A stretch of 64,000 nt of DNA from Chytridium lagenaria. Its lineage: Eukaryota; Chytridiomycota; Chytridiomycetes; Chytridiales; Chytridiaceae. Of this stretch, positions 36,477 through 48,679 are shown one piece after another; position 1 is the stretch's first letter; every line of letters starts with the position of its first letter. The stretch is from NCBI GenBank assembly GCA_025449115.1, contig JAHLKC010000058.1:62001-126000 (forward strand), read 5' to 3'. A program made the position numbers and the translations under genes. Under the pieces are notes generated by a model, which had not been told where the DNA came from, ran no database searches, and saw only the letters and a list, made by a program, of their open reading frames with translations.

Positions 36477-38962
36477 ATGGCATTCCCTGGAGGCATTGTG
36501 AGCATCACCGTCCTTCCTGTCACCGCTTCCCGTCAGCTCACCCGCGTTTGGTCATCGTCCCCACGAAGCCTGGGATGCATGCTGGAGAATTTGACCTTCT
36601 TCTAATCCCTTGCATGGGGCGATGACCGTTAGTGGGAGGGGCTTCTTGGACATGTGGACACCATGCCTAACTTCTGGACAACCAAATAGACTTACACAGT
36701 TCTTCTCTTTCTTTCCTACCATTTAGCAACCACAAATCATTATCCTTAAGGACGGCACCGACACCTCCCAGGGTCGTGGCCAGCTCCTCTCCAACATTAA
36801 TGCGTGTGTTGCGGTGGCCGACACCATTCGGACGACCCTTGGCCCCAGAGGAATGGACAAGCTTATTGTGGATGGAAAGGGTATCTTACTTTTATGCCTG
36901 CCTTTCTTTTCTGCTTTAGTCATAGCTTCTGCGATAAAAGAAGTTTTGCGCTAAACTTTTTTACGCATGGCGTGTGTCGCTTACTTTAATACCATAGGCG
37001 AGGTGACTATCTCCAACGACGGTGCAACAATTCTTCGGCTCTTGGACATTGTACATCCCGCTGGAAAGGCTTTAGTGGATATCTCGAGGGCTCAGGACGC
37101 TGAGGTTGGTGGAATGGATAAGGCTTGGCAGAGCATGGCATCTGCCAAACTACGGTTTTTTTATCTTCCGACCCTGGACCACGGATGTTGACATTGTTAT
37201 CGGTGTTATTGAAAACAGGTCGGTGACGGAACCACCAGTGTCACACTTCTTGCTGGGGAACTGTTAAAGGAGGTGAAGCAATTCATTGAGGAGGGCGTAT
37301 CTCCCCAAGTCATCGTCAAGGGTTTCCGAAAGGCTTCCGTTTTGGTGAGTTTAAAATCTCGAAGTTTTGAGGCGTCATTTACTGATTGCTCATTTTATTT
37401 TAGGCTGTCAACAAGGTGAAGGAAATGGCTGTTGCTATCGAGAGAAAAGATGTCAAGTATGTTTATAGTCATCTTTTTGTTAAATTGTTTTCTAATGCAT
37501 CGATTCTTCCAGGGAATTCCGTGAACTTCTCGAGAAGTGCGCCGGTACCTCTATGTCGTCCAAAATCATTCACTCGCAGGGAGATTTCTTCACAAAGATG
37601 GTCGTCGACGCTGTTCTCTACCTTGATCAAGAGGAGCTTAACGAGAGGATGATTGGTATCAAGAAGGTTCCCGGTGGTGCAATGCAAGACTCGCTCTTTG
37701 TTGACGGTGTTGCTTTCAAGAAAACCTTCTCCTACGCTGGATTTGAGCAGCAGCCCAAATCTTTCAAAAACCCTCAATTTTGTCTCTTAACGTAGAATTG
37801 GAGCTTAAGGCTGAAAAGGACAACGCAGAAGTCAGGATTGATGCTGTTCAGGTAGCCTTTGCCTCGGGAAAGCTGAAAATACCTAGCTTCCTTTCTGATA
37901 TTATTAACGCTAATCTTTTGAAACACTATAATTTAGGATTACCAAGCTATTGTTGACGCCGAGTGGAGAATTATCTACGATAAGCTTGAGAAGATTGTGG
38001 CCACCGGTGCAAAGGTCGTCCTTTCCCGCCTTCCTATCGGTGACCTTGCGACCCAATACTTTGCCGACCGTGATATTTTCTGCGCTGGACGTGTGGCTAG
38101 CGAGGACATTAGCCGTGTTGTCAAAGCCGTTGGTGGTGCTGTTCAAACAACTGTCAACGACATCAAGCCCCATCACCTTGGCACTTGCGAGTACTTTGAG
38201 GAGAAGCAGATTGGAGGGGAGAGGTACAACTTGTTCAGGGGTTGCCCCCAGGCCAAGACCTGTACACTCGTTCTCAGGGGTGGTGCCGAGCAGTTCATTG
38301 CGGAAGTGGAGAGAAGTTTCACGATGCCATTATGATTGTCAGGAGAGCTATCAAGAACAAGACTATTGTGGCTGGTGGTGGTGCTACTGAGGTAAGTTAA
38401 AGAGCCTTTTTTTAAAAAGCTTCGTGATTCTCGAATTATCTGTACATTGAGTCAACGTTAATCCGGAATGGTTTTAGATGGAGCTTTCAAGGTACTTGAG
38501 GGACTATGCGAAGACTATTGAGGGCAAGCAGCAGATGATCGTTTCTGCCTTTGCTAAGGCACTCGAGGTCATTCCGCGTCAACTTTGCGCTAACGCCGGT
38601 TTCGATGCTACCGACATTCTTAACAAGCTCCGTTACAGGCACGCTCAGGGTACGTTTCTTTTTGCATTTTTCTAGTTCTGGTGTATTCTACCTATAGTTT
38701 ATGCCTTGATTTCTAATTATTGTATGTTTATAAAATAGAGGGTGGAAAGTGGTTCGGTGTGGACATTAACGCCGAGTCAATCACCGACAACTTCGACGCC
38801 TTTGTCTGGGAGCCCGCTCTTGTCAAGACCAATATGATCTCTAGTGCCACCGAAGCCGCCTGCCTCATCCTCTCTGTGGACGAGACCGTTAAGAACGCCC
38901 AGAGCGAGCAGCCCGGTGCCCAACCCATGCGGGGCAGGGGCCGTGGCCGTGGTCGTCGGTGA
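36477..38962 (+). CDS. CCT7: T-complex chaperonin subunit eta
   Basis: Eta subunit of the cytosolic CCT/TRiC ring that folds actin and tubulin with ATP. Exon 1 is tiny (36477-36497, MAFPGGI), and exon 2 starts at 36727 with [11 protein letters not shown]. Seen in order: [49 protein letters not shown] (the GDGTT ATPase motif is split by an intron at about 37107-37219), [89 protein letters not shown]. The C-terminus is the Gly-Arg-rich tail RGRGRGRR typical of eta. Single-base losses break the frame at about 37776-37781 (before [11 protein letters not shown]) and about 38316-38321 (before [11 protein letters not shown]). About eight exons. Confidence 0.95.
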
Positions 38963-39627
38963 AGATGAGAAAACTGGTGAAAAAAGAAATCATCCTGACT
39001 CAAGTTCTGCTGGGTTTCTGTCTTTTTATTGTGGGGTGTGTTATGTGTGTGCGTGTATGGAGTTTGAAGCCCTTTTCTTACTTTTGTTTATGTAATCTGG
39101 AGCTGAAGTTGGCGGTGCTCAATTGATCTCTTGGAAATGTGTATGCTGTAGATGATGCACGACATGTTCTTGTTCTCTTGTCCTTTCGGAAAGAGGAACG
39201 ATTCTTTTGTTTAAAAACAAATTTATGACGCAAATATTTGGCTATTCTCCTTCATTTTAATTTTGAGTTGTTCCTTTGCCATCAGATGTATAAGATTCAA
39301 AGCTCTTCAACGCTCTTCCGGGGTCACCGTCTATTATGAGCCTTGCAGGAAACTACGCGATATTTATTTTGATGAAACTATATTTATAAGGTTCCAACGA
39401 GAAGCAAATCAAGAAGGTCGAAGTCATTTTCATCCGCTCGAAAGATAATCATAGGCGAAAAACGCCTTAAGACTTGCATAAAAAGTGCTAAAATTCTCTC
39501 TAACAATCATCGTATTCGGCACATCTGCTTACGCAACTACACCCAAAAAAAGACATTGCGACGTTATGCTCCGCCATCTCCAACAGCTGTCTTCCACGTC
39601 GCAAATCCCCACCCCTAGCCACATAAT
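38963..39627. other. Intergenic between convergent genes
   Basis: 3' flanks of CCT eta and the TEX261-like gene. AT-rich with no supported coding sequence or RNA gene. Confidence 0.5.
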
Positions 39628-40651
39628 TCAGAAATGCTTCCGAGAGTAAGATGACGACGAAGCCGATGGTGGTCCTCCATAGCCCACGCCTGGACCGGCA
39701 TATGATGGCGACGAAGGCACTGGAACAGGCGAAGCCGACGCAGGGAACAAATCATCCTTTTTCCCCAACACCATGTTCAAGATGCCTTTCACAAGATTTG
39801 TCTTTTTAGGCCGAGACGTTGTTGTCCGTGATGGTGTGTTAGGGTCTACATCGAATGGTTAGACCTATCGCAAAGACGAGTGTTGGACTCACCAAATGAC
39901 GGAAGAGTGTATTCGTTCGCGCTCAATGAGATAAAATACATGAAAGGGACGAGCCAAATCATGAGACCAAAGAAAGTGGCTATATCACGGAACCGGTAAT
40001 GATTTTCGGTGAACCAGAAGAACCACAAAAAGTGGTTTGTGATGACAAGGACTTTGAGGCGTTAAATGAAAAGGATGTTTGGTGCAAGTCTTACCGCAAC
40101 TTCCAAGAAAAGTCGGATTTGTGAGTTGAATGTTGGGAAAGTCTTGAAGCATCAGAAAATATACTCCTTGACATGCGAGGGAGAAGGAGGAGGCGGAGGA
40201 AGGGGAGGCGGTCGAAAATGAAGAGGAAGATGTGGCAACCAGTGATGACCTTGATAGCATTAACTTTCATAAATAGGTGATGATGCTTACAAAGGTCGTA
40301 TAGCGGATTACTTTTTTAGTTAAAACAGTGTATTCCTGGACAAAGGGTTAGAGAAGACTCGTGTGGAGGCATGCAACTGGTCAATTGATCAATGTCCAGA
40401 TCTCACCTCAACCAATTCCGCCAGATAATATAACCCAGACGCTAAAACAGTCAAAAAGCGTCGTCAGCACAACGCATCCAGGCATCAACAAGACGAATGA
40501 ATTTAAAAACAGTGCGTGCGCAACAGACATAACACCTGCACGGACCAAACTCCAAAGAAATTGCATTGAGACAAAACCTACCTAAACACAGCGTCACGAA
40601 ACAGAATCCCAGTATCGCGCCTACGTATCCTAGAAGCGAGAGGAATGTCAT
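39628..40651 (-). CDS. TEX261/SVP26-family ER-Golgi cargo receptor
   Basis: Multi-span membrane protein that in yeast (Svp26) promotes COPII export of Golgi glycosyltransferases. Start ATG at 40651 (MTFLSLLGYVGAILGFCFV). Short exons give LYYLAELVE, YTVLTKKVI, a hydrophobic segment FLFIFDRLPFLRLLLL, ACQGVYFLMLQDFPNIQL, NHFLWFFWF, then YRFRDIATFFGLMIWLVPFM and ISLSANEYTLPSF. This matches the family from end to end, with four or five membrane segments. The C-terminal cytosolic tail (exon 39628-39845) is Ser/Pro/Gly-rich and ends SYSRKHF. One frame break at the G/A-rich stretch near 40180 joins the second membrane segment to ACQGVYF. Confidence 0.85.
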
Positions 40652-41232
40652 TGCTGCGAGTTTCTGCTTTCCCTGCAAGCCCCTGCTGCCTGGATAGTTT
40701 CGTTGTGTGCAACAAATCTGAGCAGAAATTTGGAATCTTTAGAGCACACTAGATAAAGTAGTGGAATCCATCTCTCAGATTACAACTTGATTCCGGATGA
40801 TTATGGAACTAAACATAAAGTAGAAGTTTAAAATAAAAAATAAAACGCTACTAAAAAATCTAGATTAAAAAATAAGGTAGAAAGAGTTAAAGTGCGAGAT
40901 TTGATAAAAACGACAAAAGAATTGAACATATATAAAAAGACACGACAGCCACGAACAAGAATAAAGAGATACGAAAGAGATACATAAAAGAGATTTCGAA
41001 TGTAAGAAAGTACGGAAACAAAAATTTAGAGAAAACTATAATTGGGGAATATAGGGGAAAAGCAAGGAAATAAAGAAAGGTGGACGACAAAGAGATAGAA
41101 TCCACGTTGGAGGGAAACATCATGTGGAGTATTTAAGTACAAGATGAAGATAGTCCCAAACATGATTTGGAGTTCAGGGTGAGACTTGGTTGAAAGGGGT
41201 TGTAATAACAGCTATTTAGGGAAAATTGGAAA
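40652..41232. other. Intergenic, AT-rich
   Basis: Promoter of the TEX261-like gene and 3' flank of the lipase gene. A/G-rich tracts on the plus strand; nothing coding is supported. Confidence 0.5.
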
Positions 41233-44200
41233 CTAATCTCTTGTAACAACACCAAGAACGGAGCCTCCAGGAGCTTTCTGGAACTATATTGATGATAGAA
41301 GAAAAAAAAAGAGACAAGTAAGTACTATGATATCGAACAAAAAGTTTTGACATGTAATAAGAAATAGCACCAATTGGCAAGTATTGGAAAAAAACTAACC
41401 TCACGCAACAACTCAAACGGAAAATGATCCAACACCATCGTCCGACTCACAATAATCTCACAAAATTCTTCTTTCCTCGCCCACCTTGGAATATAATGAT
41501 ACTTCCCCGTCCGATTCACCTCCACAGCTTCTACATCTTTCTTCGCCTTCCCCTTCTTAGTCGCAAGACTCGAGGGCGGGTAGAACGGCTGCGACAATTC
41601 AATCGGACTAGAAGGTTCATCTTCCTCATGTTCTTCAACATTAATCATGACATGAAGGCCACCAGAAGGTCGTCGTTTGGATACCTCCGCAACAACTTCA
41701 TCGACATCGGATTTCCGACGAACATTTGCACCCATGTCTTCAACAAGATGGTCGATGCGGTGACGACTTGCTACAGAAGACGCGCGACGACGACGCACGG
41801 CTGCAAAGGCGTTTTCGGCGGTGGTGGGGTTGGATGGGGCGATATGCAGAGGGACAACTTTAACTCCAGCTCCGTTCTTTCCAGACGACGAGAGAGCAGA
41901 AGCCTCAAATGCTGCAACGTCATCATGTCGAAGAGCCTCTGTCAAAGCCGCGGGAGCATCAGAGTGAGCCGATGACGAAAAGTCCTTCGATGACGGTGGC
42001 TCTTCATCGAAATCAGTTGCGGCCATACGGAAGATGGAAGCAGGGGCGGAAGGTCGACGTCGGATGAACCTGCCCTGGTGTGCACGATGCCTAGATTTAG
42101 ACCGATGTCTTCCGGCCCGCTCTTCTTTTGGGGACACTGGCGGCTCACTCTTTCTTTTGAGAGTATATCACTTTGGTCTTTAGACAAGCGAATAGGCGAT
42201 CTCCCTCTCCTGCCGCCGCCACTTCTCCTTCTCTCAATATCCTCCTCCTCCTCCTCCTCCTCTTCTTCATCCGACGAGTAGATACCTGGCTCCTCCCTCA
42301 CCTGCCCGGTAATCCCACCCTCACTCATATTCACCATCGATCTCCCACTCCTCAATCTTGCTGCCACATTCGCTGCAGCAACACTCTCATTCGGCGAGAC
42401 AACACCTCCGTCCCACTTTGATCCAACCCTCCTCTTCCGACTCCGACTCCTCGCTCTCCTCTCTTGCCGCCTTTTCTCCCTCTCCGTCTTTCTCTGCTCC
42501 CTCCCATCAACCTCACCCACACCCATAATCTCCATATCATCCCTCCTCAACCGTCCAAAAATCCTCCCTCCCTCCCTCTCCCCCTCAACAGCTATATCTC
42601 CAAGCGACCCACGCCGCACCTTCCTCTCGGAGGTTAGCGTGTCCAGGCTACCCGCTCGTCGTCGCGTCACTCCCCTCAACGGGTTCGGCATCACAGCAGG
42701 TCCTCCATTATTCCCTTTCCACAATCTAAAAGGTCCACTGGTCCCAACCTCCTCCTCCTCCCCAACCTTCAACGTCGCCATCCTTTTAGGAGAAGTCGGC
42801 GATACTGCCACCGCTTCCTCCTCCATCCCCTCCCTCAACTGCGAAGTCGACGGATGATGCCCTACAAACTTTTCCTTGATGCCGTCCGTCCCCTCCTTAA
42901 TCCTACCCTTAATATTATCTGCCCCGTCCAAAATCCTATCTTTAATCCCCTCCGTCCCATCCTTGATCCTTCCTTTAATATTATCCGCTCCATCTAAAAT
43001 CCTATCCTTAATCTCCTCGGCTCCATCCAAAATTCTATCCTTAATCCCCTCAGCACCATCCCTGATAATCTCTCCAGCCTTACTCGTCGCCTCAATAGCA
43101 CGGTTAAAGACCCCACCAATCGCCTTGTTCAACTTCAACGGCGGACGTCTCAGTTTCTCCATATGAAGAATTCGCCCTGGCACAAACATTGGAATCGATG
43201 GGAGGACCACCTGACTACCATCCGGCGCAACACCCTGAAACCAAGTGTTCCCCTTCTTCTCCGTCAACGCTTCCGCCATCAATTCATACCGGTTCCCCGC
43301 TCTCAACGACATAGTACGTCGTCGAATCAACGCCAAATCCTCAGGAAACAACTTCCCACTAGGTGTTCGACGATGCAACAATCCAGGTCGATCTTTGATA
43401 ACCCTCCCTCTCCCCTTTTTAAAAGACACATCCCCGTCATTATTTTTTTAACAGGTCCATGTTGACAACAGATACGGGCCCCAAGGACCGATCCAAAGAC
43501 TCGCCATTTCGGATGATCGCAATTCATGATGACGCGGCGGACGTCGAGTTTAAGCATTTCCATCGAGTTTTTTGAAACACGGGGGACAATGTCGTCACCC
43601 ATGATGACGGAAGTGCAGAAGGATTCAAAGTGGGTAGCGGCGGAGGCAGAGAGGAGACAGCCTGGGGGTTCGTAGGCATAACAACAGGCAGTGGGTAACG
43701 GTCTCGCAGCATACTTGTGACGAGAGCAGCGACACCCTGTAATCAAAAAAATGAATCAGTAAGACTTTTGAAGTCCCTAAAACAATGTGATGTGGCTCGA
43801 AGTATGAAAATAAACAGAACGTCCATAGAAGATATATGTTAACTTAAACAAAAAGAAAGAAGAAAGAACAAGGAGAGTGAAGAACTTGTATGAAGAGGAT
43901 TGTGAGAAATGAGAAACAAACTAGAAAAGATACTAACCGCTCCAAGCGAATGTCCCGTCACCACAAGCGGCCACCCAAAACACGGACTTCCCGAATCTTC
44001 CAAAATCGGCCCCAAAATACCTTCCCTTTCAATATCCTTGACAATATTTCTTGCCGTCCTCAACATCCCCGAATGCGCATAATGCACCTCCTCCTCCCCA
44101 AGCTCAGGTATGTAGAAATCCTCTAAATCAAACTTCAAATCCACAAGCACATCAGCAGTAGAGAATGTTCCACGAACAGCAATGACGACGGTCTCCGTGT

Positions 44201-46650
44201 CTGGATCCCGGACAATCAGGTAGGGCGTGAGGAACAGGGAATTGTCGAGTTGATGACGGACGAGCTTTTCTGTGTCAATGATGGCGGCGATATCGTCAGG
44301 GTTGTAAACAATCTCAGCGAAACGGGCGAAATGAAGAATATCGTCGATTTCTTCACGGGTAACAGTTCCTTTAAGTTTCTTAACGGGCGCGACGGGGGTT
44401 GTGGGACTGAATTCGACGGTGGTGGAACCTCGTCGGAAAATACGATGATTCATGCGCTTCTTGCGACGAAATGTCCAGGGTTTGAATTTATTGTCAGCGT
44501 TAGGGTCGTCTGCATTGCGGAGGTTCCCAAAAAGATTTTCGAGGGGGAGGGTTTGGGAACGGTTTGGGTTTTGGCGGAGATTTGCACCCCATGAACGGGT
44601 AGTTAGGGTGGGTGATGTTGGGGATTTTTTGGGGAGATGAGAGGAGGTTTGAAGAGGGGTTGTAGAGTGTTCGGTCACTGGCTGGGAGAGGTTGGATTCG
44701 GTGTCGACGGTATGATCTGTAGAGCCCTTTCGGAAGGCGCGGCGAGCCAGAGACCATGGGGAAGATATGGAGACTGTGGAGGTGGATGCAGCGGAAGGAC
44801 GGCGGTCGTGAATGAGAGAAGAGGGTTCATTAAAAGGATCGGAGGTGTTCTGAGCGGGTGGAGTTGGTGTTTTGCGGTCAGTGTAGATGGAGGAGCCGGC
44901 AGATGTTTTTGAAGATCCGGCAGTAGATGAGGAGGGGTTACGGTTATGGGGTGAATGGTTGGAGAGAGTGGTGCCGTCGGAATCCACGTTGGTAGGAATG
45001 TCGCAATGTTGTCTACCAATGCGGGAGTTGCATGTGGAGTAATCACAATCTCGGAATTCTCATCGACGCCAGGGAGATTGTAAGCTAATTGCGGCGCCAT
45101 CCCAATACTCTTTCTTCGTTTCATATTTCTCAAGTTATCTTGGGGAACGACCGACGAAGGTTTCCTATCCGCCAACTCTATCACGTCCATACCCTCCGAT
45201 GAAGCATCCAAATCGTTGAGCAATGCTCGTTCCATTCTCAATCCCGTATTGGGTATATTCGTAGACATGGGTCTAGTCATCCACCGTGGCTGAGATGAGA
45301 TATACTGCCTTGACGAATGCGTCGAAGCAGCTCCCAAAGTCGGTGTCGGGGAATACCCACGAGCAAGACTCAACGTTCCATTTGGCCCACCCCCGATAAT
45401 GGCCAAACTGGCCACTTCGGTGGAAGCCGAGGCGACTGCTGCAAGCTCATTCAGCGTCTCTGAGGAGTCCAGTTGTGGAAGAGAGAATCCATTAGGTTGC
45501 TCCAGGATCAGCCTGCGGGCCTGTCGAACCTCAATGATCCTCTTCTGCTCCCTTTTCAGCAAAATAAGCCCCCAGCGCAATATCTGACGGAGCCCAGTCG
45601 ACATCATGAAACAAGTCTGCAAGTTCATGCGCTACATCCCTCATAACATCCTTTGATTCAGCATGATGATGGTGATGCTGAGAATGGTGGTGTGGGTGGT
45701 GATGCGTGTTAAGAGCGGGCGAGATCTGCAGACCCCTAAAACAAAAGGTTTCGAGACGGCGCTGCCAAATCTCGACTCTTTTCTCCATGGGAGACGTCTT
45801 TGATTTTCCGGAACTGAAGAGGAAACCAAAGAGAATAAGGAACCATATGCAGAGTGCGGCAAAGCTCCAGGCGATGACCATGTGCACAAGAAGTACAGAT
45901 TGAGTGGGGAGAGAATCCTGGCAGCCAGGGTGAGCTACACGAAGGTTGAAAGGGCCGTAAGCGACATAAATTCCGAAACATTGAATGGCCTGCGCAGTAT
46001 TAAGTAAAGATACGAAATTATATAACTATATTTCTCAATTCCCTCTTACCAATTCAGTGAAGATGATTATTGTAGAAAGGTGAATAAACGGGCTTTAAAC
46101 GGGCGAGAAAAAAAAAAACAAAAAGGTTAGAGGTCATCAGGTTAAAGGTTGTAAGCCAGCCGACCTAAGATATCTTCTAGGGCCAGGCTTGGCCACGGTA
46201 CCGCTCATGGATAGGAGAATTATGATCAAATCCAGTGGAACTTGTAAGGAAAGAATGATGATAACAGAAAGAGTATAAGCTTTCAGCAGACGATGCAGCG
46301 AGCAATCGTCAACTATTGCCGCATAAGCGACAACCGTACATGATAGCCTGTCAAAAGAAAGAAAGGAATCAGGAAGAGAGTGCGACAAAAGCCATCATCT
46401 GAGTCCAGACATGCATGAGCATTCCATGACGGGTTCCCAGATTCAAAGGTAAGAAGGTCGTAATTACCAGATTCCGTGGAGAATGATTCCATAGGTGGCA
46501 GGGATGTAAAGGTCGTCATAGGCAAGGTTGATCTTTCGGCGAAGATGAGCAGTCGACCCATTCCCAACGGCAAAAGACCTTATGCTTTTGACCTTGTTCC
46601 CGCAACCCTTTTGAATGATCTTTGACGGCCAACCTCTCTATACCAGAGTA
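41233..46650 (-). CDS. sn-1-specific diacylglycerol lipase (DAGL-like)
   Basis: Membrane lipase of the DAGL family, which cleaves diacylglycerol to 2-monoacylglycerol. N-terminal exons (45870-46600) encode several membrane helices, for example TLSVIIILSLQVPLDLIIIL and AALCIWFLILFGFLF. Next comes LADLFHDVDWAPSDIALG, the family block before the catalytic part. A long Ser/Thr/Pro-rich region (44500-45300) precedes EIDDILHFARFAEIVYN, VVIAVRGTFSTADVL and the nucleophile elbow GHSLGA (43939-43956). Then YEPPGCLLS, VIMGDDIVPR, PKWRVFG, FVPGRILHME (43160-43195), a basic and acidic tail, and SRTMVLDHFPFELL near the C-terminus. The last exon (41233-41277) ends VVTRD then TAG. A 11-residue repeat is inserted after the fold. 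Frame breaks include about 43443-43449 (A run), about 42110 and about 44950. The exact start is uncertain. Confidence 0.83.
42865..43080 (-). repeat. Tandem 33-bp/11-residue amphipathic repeat in the lipase
   Basis: Six to seven tandem 11-residue units of the form GIKDRILDGAE, EIKDRILDGAD, NIKGRIKDGTE, GIKDRILDGAD, NIKGRIKEGTD. Charged and Ile/Leu positions alternate so that a helix would have one hydrophobic face. Eleven-residue periodicity is the signature of lipid-surface helices in perilipins, synucleins and some apolipoproteins. Confidence 0.85.
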
Positions 46651-48679
46651 AAAGATATCGGGGCGATGATAATGACAATGACAATGATGATGACGATGAT
46701 GCTTATAATATGATAAATGTGAGATCAAAAAGCCCTCCGTGTGTGTCCAGTCCTGCTGGTTCTCCAGGGGGAAATAGGGATAGTTCAGAATTGATCTCTA
46801 AAAACTATGTGTACGGCTCGCCCTCAAAGCAATGCGGTATGTATCGCAGATGCTGTAATCGACTCTTGCACCCGTATTCAGGTCCGAGGTGAGCTGGCCC
46901 TCCACAACGATGAGTGTTGAGTGATGCTCCGAGGTGGGTGGGTGGGTATGAATGAAGGCAGGCACGCAGGGTGGTGGTAGAAATAGTTAATGGGTGCTCG
47001 TTGTGCCGCCTCCCACAAATTTATTTTTTCTTTTGACCGAATTCTTGAGACACACACACCACCCCCTTGACTCCTCCGACAAGGTTTCGTGTCGTGTAAA
47101 ACAGTTTGCCGATCCCGAAAAAAGAATAGAAAAAAGTGTAAACTTTGATTTCTGTAAAGAAGAAACTGCGAGAGTTCGTGTGCGCGGGGTCTGGTATCGG
47201 GCCATCCAAAAGCTTTCTCCAATTTATGTTCAACCATAATTGCAGATAATAAAACTTGTTACGTACCTCAAAGGCGTGAACTTCCAAGGTGCATGTATAT
47301 CCGATAATATGAGACATTTCTTCCCCCCCCCCCGTCATTTAGACGAGGAACTCCTTTGCTGTTGCCGACGTTCAGTTCACAGTCATCATCTCCAGTATGA
47401 ATGAATGGCGCTTTCTGTAACTTGGGGACAGATCTTTGCGACAGATTCGTCAGAGAAATTCTCAGGAGCTCCCGCAAACTTGGAGGTGCGAGAGAGTAGA
47501 ACACTCCTTCCTCACAAAGGTCCGAAAGAGACATGTCGATATTCTATAACGATTCGTCGCATGAAAGAATTTGGTGAGCTTTCATTCTTCCAGAAAGATG
47601 AGTAAATCACAGATTAGCTTTAAATGACCCAACACTAAAGATGTTTGAACAAAAATGCTGGGGTGCACTTCACCAATATTGGCCCATGACATTCTTTGGA
47701 CGTGCTCCGAGATGGGATGTTTCATGACTCCGAATGGGATCTTAATAGCAGAGTTTGAAAAAGTTTCTATCTGCTCCCTCCAACGCCTTAATTGATTTTG
47801 GTATTATTATAAAGTCGAAGTTTTCTCCGTTATGGAAAATCCAATACTTCTGACCCATCAATCGAATGCTCGGGGAACGCTTCATATGATGCTATGAGCT
47901 CAACGGCTCTGAGGACGGCGAGCTTCTTAAATGACCGATGACTTTAACTCCGACGCGACGCGGGTTACGTCCTATTTATACGACGAAGCAATGCAAGACA
48001 GTCAAGCGCATGGCCAGTTTCTGCCGTCTCTTTAAACATTCAGGCTCTTTGCAACGCCAAATCCTACCAAAACATTCCATGCTGTTGCATAAGGTGCGAG
48101 TTGAGAGTTTAGTGTTGACGCTGATGAATAGTTGACAAAGGCCACCAACCCCTCATCCCCTCACCGATCACCCTCTTGACTGATGTTTCTCCCTCTTTCC
48201 TTCCTTCATTCATTCCTCCCTCCCTCCCTCACACACACCACCACACCACCACCACCACCATCACCACCAACAGCCAGAGCAAACCTTGTCAGCCATCGCC
48301 AAACAAACATAAATTAAAAAAATCAATTTCATTTTCCCACTTGCTTCACCACCAACCCGCATCCTCCCTCGGCCCTCATCCGTCCTCATCCTCACGACGT
48401 CTTTCACCATTGAACCCACACTCCGTCTTTGGCACCTCACATACACACGTCGGTGTTTGGACCCGCCATCCCATTGTTGGCGTCGCCCAAAAATTGGTAA
48501 TCCGAGGAAAGCATAAAAAAATATATTTACAGTGAACTCGCACCGCCATCAAACAACAAAAACAACTTCACTTGCAAACTTTAGGGTATTGGGCTGCTCC
48601 CCTGCCAACCACCATCTACCCATTCATCCATCCATTCTTGTCATCTCCTACTCCATCAGCAGCACACTGTCAACTCAAG
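46651..48679. other. Intergenic, divergent
   Basis: Lies between the lipase N-terminus (minus) and the APSES gene (plus). Contains GATGATGAC-type triplet repeats at about 46660-46700, a C run near 47326, and a CT- then CAC-rich tract at 48180-48270 that probably belongs to the APSES promoter and leader. Other short frames look like chance. Confidence 0.5.

Noticed and set aside
36120..36605. Plus-strand frame of 161 codons running into CCT eta
   Set aside because: It reads through the CCT eta leader, exon 1 and into the first intron; the conserved protein requires the splice at 36497/36727.
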